Assembly (NCBI RefSeq): GCF_022458745.1
Contig: NZ_JAJJJF010000001.1
Coordinates: 186,001 to 250,000 of the forward strand
From: Bacillus piscicola
GTDB lineage: Bacteria; Bacillota; Bacilli; Bacillales; Marinococcaceae
Length of the DNA stretch: 64,000 nt
Direction: 5' to 3'
In this document: one piece after another, positions 60,311 to 64,000 of the stretch
Layout: the number at the start of each line of letters is the position of its first letter
Numbering within the stretch: position 1 is the first letter of the stretch
Program-made: the position numbers and the translations under genes
The notes under the pieces: generated by a model
What the model saw: only the letters and a program-made list of their open reading frames with translations
Database searches by the model: none
Told to the model about the DNA's origin: nothing

Positions 60311-61603
60311 CTATCGCTCTGACCGTTTGCGGAAAAACACCAGAATTGCGATGATCCCGCTGATTCCGATTAACACTTGATAAACGGAATAGGGAAGAAT
60401 CGCGATCGGGGAGATGGCCGCAAGCCCTGAAGCGGCAAGCAACTGGCCGCTGTACGGAACGAGACCTTGCACGCAGCAGGCAAAGATATCAAGGACACTG
60501 GCGGAGTGCCGGCTTTCAATGTCATACTCTGTTGCAATCTTTTTCGCGAGTGGCCCAGTCATCAGGATCGCAACCGTATTGTTTCCGGTCGAAGCGTCCA
60601 CGGAGCTGACGAGACCGGCAATACCGAATGCTGCGCCGCGCTTTGTTTTCACATGGCGGCTAATGACGTTCAAAATAAAATCAATACCGCCGCTATATTT
60701 TACTGCTTCCACTATCCCGCTTAACAAAATGGCGAGAACCGCAATCGTCATCATGCTTTCAATGCCTTCTTCGGTTACTTGTAAAAAGGAAAGTATCGAA
60801 AGTGATCCATTGAAAAAGCCGATCACCCCGGAAAAGAGGATGCCGCCAACGAGCACGATTACGACATTCACACCGAGAAGGGCGGTGACCAAAACGGCAA
60901 TGTACGGAAGAATCGTAATAAGATCATACGAGTGGCTGCTTCCAATCGCTGCTTCGCCTGCTGGCATAAAGCTGAATATCAAGGCAGCGATAATAGCAGC
61001 CGGCAATACGATAAAAAAGTTAGTTCGGAACTTATCTTTCATTGTTGACTCCTGCGTGCGGACCGCGGCAATCGTGGTATCTGAGATCATCGATAAGTTA
61101 TCCCCGAACATACTGCCGCCAATGACGGCGGCGAGTACCAGCGGCAACCCTGCCCCGGTTTGTTCCGCGATACCGATCGCAATCGGTGTTACCGCGACTA
61201 CCGTGCCTGTGGAGGTCCCCATGGAGATCGAAATAAAACAACTGATTACAAATAACCCGACAATTAACAAGTTAGGCGGCAAAGAAGATACGCCGAGATT
61301 GACAATCGAATCGACTGCCCCCGTGGCGTTCGCTACCGATGAAAAAGCGCCGGCTAAAATAAAGATAAGAGCGAGTAAAATAATATTCGGATTCCCGCCG
61401 CCGCTGCAGAAGATATTCACTTTCTCGGTAAACGGTACGCCTCTAATCATCATAATCGCCACAATGCTCGCGATCATTCCTGCGACAAGCACCGGCATGC
61501 TTTTAAAATCATGGGTAATCAATGCCGTTCCGACAAACAGCAATACAAATATAACAAGTGGGAGCAACGCCCACGGATTTTCTTTTTTTTGAATGGTGTC
61601 CAT
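60311..61603 (-). CDS. nhaC: NhaC-family Na+/H+ antiporter
   Basis: A 430-residue membrane protein with about 11-12 predicted segments. Family segments SISMGTSTGTVVAVTPIAIG, VIGGSMFGDNLSMISDTTIAA and SVDASTGNNTVAILMTGPLA identify the NhaC/malate-lactate antiporter group. It exports sodium in exchange for protons, or may exchange organic acids as MleN-type relatives do. The nearby GlcD-like oxidase, divergently transcribed, handles hydroxy acids, which makes an organic-acid exchange role worth keeping open. Monocistronic. Confidence 0.9.
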   Translation of the reverse strand: MDTIQKKENPWALLPLVIFVLLFVGTALITHDFKSMPVLVAGMIASIVAIMMIRGVPFTEKVNIFCSGGGNPNIILLALIFILAGAFSSVANATGAVDSIVNLGVSSLPPNLLIVGLFVISCFISISMGTSTGTVVAVTPIAIGIAEQTGAGLPLVLAAVIGGSMFGDNLSMISDTTIAAVRTQESTMKDKFRTNFFIVLPAAIIAALIFSFMPAGEAAIGSSHSYDLITILPYIAVLVTALLGVNVVIVLVGGILFSGVIGFFNGSLSILSFLQVTEEGIESMMTIAVLAILLSGIVEAVKYSGGIDFILNVISRHVKTKRGAAFGIAGLVSSVDASTGNNTVAILMTGPLAKKIATEYDIESRHSASVLDIFACCVQGLVPYSGQLLAASGLAAISPIAILPYSVYQVLIGISGIIAILVFFRKRSER

Positions 61604-61720
61604 TCGTTCTCGTCCTTCCTTCGATAAAGCTTCGCATCATTGTATCATTTTCGCTGAATATGAGTCTATCACCGCCAATTAAGTATGTCTATAAATATTA
61701 TCGGGAATCGAACAAACCAC

Positions 61721-61739
61721 TTAAACAAACGTTTGATTG
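61721..61739. promoter_or_regulatory. 19-bp partial palindrome, copy 3 of 3 (inverted, one mismatch)
   Basis: TTAAACAAACGTTTGATTG is the reverse complement of the 19-mer at 4012 and 54564 except for the last base. It lies about 120 bp upstream of the nhaC start. Confidence 0.45.
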
Positions 61740-61865
61740 AACCACTTGACGACCGATACACCGAACGGCTTCCCGAAAAGACATTTTTGTACATGGAATG
61801 CACGGAGGAGATGCTGAACAATCATCCTGAAATTTTATTATTGTAATTTACTGAAACTTATATTA

Positions 61866-61885
61866 TTGTATACTTGTCATACAAG
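61866..61885. promoter_or_regulatory. Putative FCD-regulator operator
   Basis: TTGTAT (61866-61871) pairs with ATACAA (61879-61884), and CTTGT-CAT-ACAAG (61873-61885) is an overlapping perfect dyad. It lies about 25 bp before the regulator start, so autoregulation is likely. Confidence 0.6.
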
Positions 61886-61909
61886 TTAAAAATAGGAGTC
61901 GATTGTTAG

Positions 61910-62617
61910 GTGAAGATCGAACGGAAGAAAGTATCGATGCAGGTGATGGACCACCTTAAGACGATGATAAAAGAGAAAAAACTGCAGCCGGGGGATAAAA
62001 TGCCTTCTGAAAGCCAGTTGACGGAAATGTTTGGGGTGAGCCGTACACCGGTACGTGAAGCCCTAAGTGTGTTGGAAGCGAGTGGGTTAATTGCCTCCAA
62101 ACAAGGAGGAGGAAGTGTGATTCAGGCTGCCTCCCTCAGTAATGTGATGGAAGAGATCCAATTTGATTTTGTGGACCCTCATGACATTCTTACCCTGTTG
62201 GAAACTCGTCTTATCATTGAAACAGGTGCCGCCCAATTGGCTGCAGAGCGGCGAACCTCCGGTGACTTAGCAATAATGAGAAAAACCTTCGAAAAAGTAC
62301 AAGAGTCTTACATTGCAAATGAAATAGGCCATCAAGAAGACATTGCTTTTCATAAGGCCATTGCAACGGCCGCCCATAATCCACTTTTACTTAAAACGAT
62401 GGAGAATATGTCGGACCTCTATGCGAAATCCGTCAAGTTTTCCCTCGTCAAGAATATCGGACAACTCGGTAAGCGTGAGCAAGTGCTTGACGAGCATGAA
62501 CGCATTTTTATGGCGATTGAACAAGGCGATGCCAAACAAGCACAGCAACTCATGCACCTTCATTTAACAAACGCGAAACAAAAATTCGAAACAGAGCTAA
62601 AAAAAATCTCATCTTAA
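61910..62617 (+). CDS. FadR-type GntR/FCD regulator (lactate/glycolate-type)
   Basis: A 235-residue regulator from GTG 61910 with TAGGAG 11 nt upstream. N-terminal winged helix (PGDKMPSESQLTEMFGVSRT then PVREALSVLEASGLI) and an FCD domain with intact metal-binding residues: DIAFHKAIATAAHN, DEHERIFMAIEQGD and LMHLHL. It resembles regulators of lactate and glycolate oxidation genes (LldR/GlcC-like in type). It directly precedes the GlcD-like gene (18 bp gap), so it probably controls that operon and possibly nhaC. Confidence 0.92.
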   Translation: MKIERKKVSMQVMDHLKTMIKEKKLQPGDKMPSESQLTEMFGVSRTPVREALSVLEASGLIASKQGGGSVIQAASLSNVMEEIQFDFVDPHDILTLLETRLIIETGAAQLAAERRTSGDLAIMRKTFEKVQESYIANEIGHQEDIAFHKAIATAAHNPLLLKTMENMSDLYAKSVKFSLVKNIGQLGKREQVLDEHERIFMAIEQGDAKQAQQLMHLHLTNAKQKFETELKKISS

Positions 62618-62635
62618 CAAAAACAAGGAGGGAAT

Positions 62636-64000
62636 ATGACGGTGGAAGATAAAGAGTGGGTGAAGGAACTAAAGGTATTTATTCCAGAGAAGCAAATCAT
62701 GACGGGGTATGCGGACCTTGTCAGCTACAGTTTTGATGGTTCGTTCGGGGAGTATATGCCGGAAGCGATTGTGCAAGTGAAAACGAAAGGCGAGGTCGTA
62801 CACGTCATGAAAGTCGCGAACCGCTTTCTCGTCCCTGTGACGCCGCGCGGCCAAGGAACCTGCTTGAGCGGGGGACCGCTGCCGGTAAAAGGCGGTATCG
62901 TACTGGACATGTCGCAATGGCCCGAGACGATTGACATTATTCCCGATGATCTCATTGCGATCGTCTCTCCAAGTGCTTTGGCCGCAGATATTAACAAAGC
63001 GGCGGAAGCCCACGGCTTGATGTACCCGCCGGACCCGAGCAGCGCCCATGTTGGAACGATTGGCGGCAACTTAGCCGAGAATTCAGGAGGTCCGCGCGGG
63101 TTAAAGTACGGAGTGACCAAAGACTATGTGATCGGGCTCGAGTTCGTGACTCCTGAAGGGGAAGTGATCAAAACCGGCGGGCGGACGATTAAAAATGTCA
63201 CCGGCTATGATTTAACGAAACTGATTATCGGCTCAGAAGGAACCCTCGGTGTAATCACGAAAGCAACGCTGAAGCTCGTTCCGAAACCAAAAGCGGTGCG
63301 GACCTTGATGGCAGTGTTTGATGATGTAGAGAATGCAGGACGCGCCATCTCGAAAACGCTCACCTCAGGTATTTTACCGTCTAAGATGGAGTTTATGGAC
63401 CAAGCCTGTTGCATTGCCGTGGAAAACTACCAACCGTCCGGGTTGCCGACAGATGCTGCCGCTGTTTTGATCATAGAATTGGATGGTCACCCGGCGGCAC
63501 TCGCAGAAGAAGCAAGTGACATCGAACATATCATGAAGGAACTGGGTGCAAAAAAAATCATTGTGCCGCAAAACGAAGAGGAAGCAAACAGAATCTGGCA
63601 CGCACGCAAGCAAGTTTCACCGGCCACTGCGCAGATTAAGCCGACGAAAGTATCGGAGGACGCGACCGTACCGCGCAGTCAGATTGCGCCGATGATTGAG
63701 CGGCTTCAGCAAATCAAAGAAAAATACCAAGTGGAACTCGTCGTCTTCGGACATATTGGCGACGGAAACCTTCACCCGAACATTTTATGCGATAAGCGGA
63801 ACAACGAGGAAATGGGCCGAGTCGAAGAAGCAGTCGCGGAACTTTTCGAAACGGCCATTGATCTTGGCGGGACGCTGTCCGGTGAACACGGCATCGGCAC
63901 GATGAAAGCCCCGTTTATGGAACGAGAGTTAGGGGCGGCAGGACTTGATATGATGAAGCGGATTAAAGAAAGCTGGGACCCGAACAACATTATGAACCCG
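62636..64000 (+). CDS. glcD: GlcD-like FAD-linked oxidase subunit, 3' end cut by window
   Basis: Starts at ATG 62636 with AAGGAGGG upstream and is still open at base 64000, giving 455 residues of a family usually 460-500 long. FAD-binding PCMH domain: TPRGQGTCLSGGPLPVKGGI, PPDPSSAHVGTIGGNLAENS and GYDLTKLIIGSEGTLGVIT. C-terminal domain: VFGHIGDGNLHPNIL with its histidines and LSGEHGIGTMKAPFM. It oxidises glycolate or a related 2-hydroxy acid (lactate, hydroxyglutarate) and normally works with an iron-sulphur GlcF partner, which would lie to the right. Confidence 0.93.
   Translation, partial: MTVEDKEWVKELKVFIPEKQIMTGYADLVSYSFDGSFGEYMPEAIVQVKTKGEVVHVMKVANRFLVPVTPRGQGTCLSGGPLPVKGGIVLDMSQWPETIDIIPDDLIAIVSPSALAADINKAAEAHGLMYPPDPSSAHVGTIGGNLAENSGGPRGLKYGVTKDYVIGLEFVTPEGEVIKTGGRTIKNVTGYDLTKLIIGSEGTLGVITKATLKLVPKPKAVRTLMAVFDDVENAGRAISKTLTSGILPSKMEFMDQACCIAVENYQPSGLPTDAAAVLIIELDGHPAALAEEASDIEHIMKELGAKKIIVPQNEEEANRIWHARKQVSPATAQIKPTKVSEDATVPRSQIAPMIERLQQIKEKYQVELVVFGHIGDGNLHPNILCDKRNNEEMGRVEEAVAELFETAIDLGGTLSGEHGIGTMKAPFMERELGAAGLDMMKRIKESWDPNNIMNP

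Noticed and set aside
60414-61592. 392-codon plus-strand ORF opposite nhaC
   Set aside because: Antisense shadow of a clear membrane transporter gene; it has no recognisable domain.

Overview
The window looks like a chromosomal segment of an aerobic, motile, low-to-mid GC Gram-positive bacterium of the Bacillaceae type. Supporting signs are a Hag-type flagellin behind a sigma-D promoter, a YjfB-like protein behind a second one, a DUF3231 protein, GGAGG-type ribosome binding sites throughout, a holin-like type I toxin, NhaC and BCCT transporters, and U-tract terminators after most operons. The genus cannot be fixed from sequence alone. No rRNA, tRNA, CRISPR array or intact insertion sequence was seen. 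An iron-dependent alcohol dehydrogenase is cut by the left edge and a GlcD-like FAD oxidase by the right edge.

Layout. 1-11 kb: alcohol dehydrogenase, DUF3231 protein, a compact type I toxin/antisense RNA locus (4.2-4.6 kb), a VWA lipoprotein, a small COX1-like membrane protein, a large flagellin, a DUF6338 membrane protein and the wreck of a short-chain fatty acid transporter. 11-17 kb: an operon for a two-subunit Rieske dioxygenase, a PuuD-like amidotransferase-fold hydrolase and a glutamine-synthetase-like ligase, followed by a GntR/FCD regulator. This is the gene set of aniline dioxygenase clusters, in which the amine is first gamma-glutamylated. 17.5-25.3 kb: an unknown protein, a HicA-like protein with an unusually large partner, a GGDEF-EAL-PilZ protein with a broken N-terminus, and a two-gene operon for a membrane serine protease and a zinc-ribbon membrane protein. 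25.8-43 kb: two PAS/AAA+ sigma-54 activators and three sigma-54 promoters that drive agmatinase-family/BCCT/amidohydrolase, an MFS transporter, and saccharopine-dehydrogenase-family/two aldehyde dehydrogenases. A Rpn nuclease and a NERD nuclease sit between them. 43.5-54.1 kb: haloacid dehalogenase, then a PocR-AraC regulator and a B12-dependent diol dehydratase operon with two microcompartment shell proteins. 54.5-64 kb: YjfB, HbpS/GlcG protein, glutathione-independent formaldehyde dehydrogenase with a divergent HxlR regulator, a GEMM-I riboswitch ahead of a diguanylate cyclase, NhaC, an FCD regulator and glcD.

The most unusual feature is a pair of unrelated intergenic tandem-repeat families that fill most longer gaps between operons. 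Family A has a 52-bp unit built around inverted ATGACGTCG/CGACGTCAT arms (1.2-2.15, 3.36-3.98, 54.15-54.55 and 59.35-60.25 kb). Family B has an exact 21-bp unit beginning ATCCATACTT (ten arrays between 17.3 and 44.5 kb). The periods are close to 5 and 2 turns of B-DNA. The two families occupy separate parts of the window, both show higher-order repeats, and near-identical blocks of family B flank a 2.3-kb operon and a roughly 8.8-kb catabolic block. I do not recognise either family. They are the best candidate here for an undescribed system, but their function is unknown.
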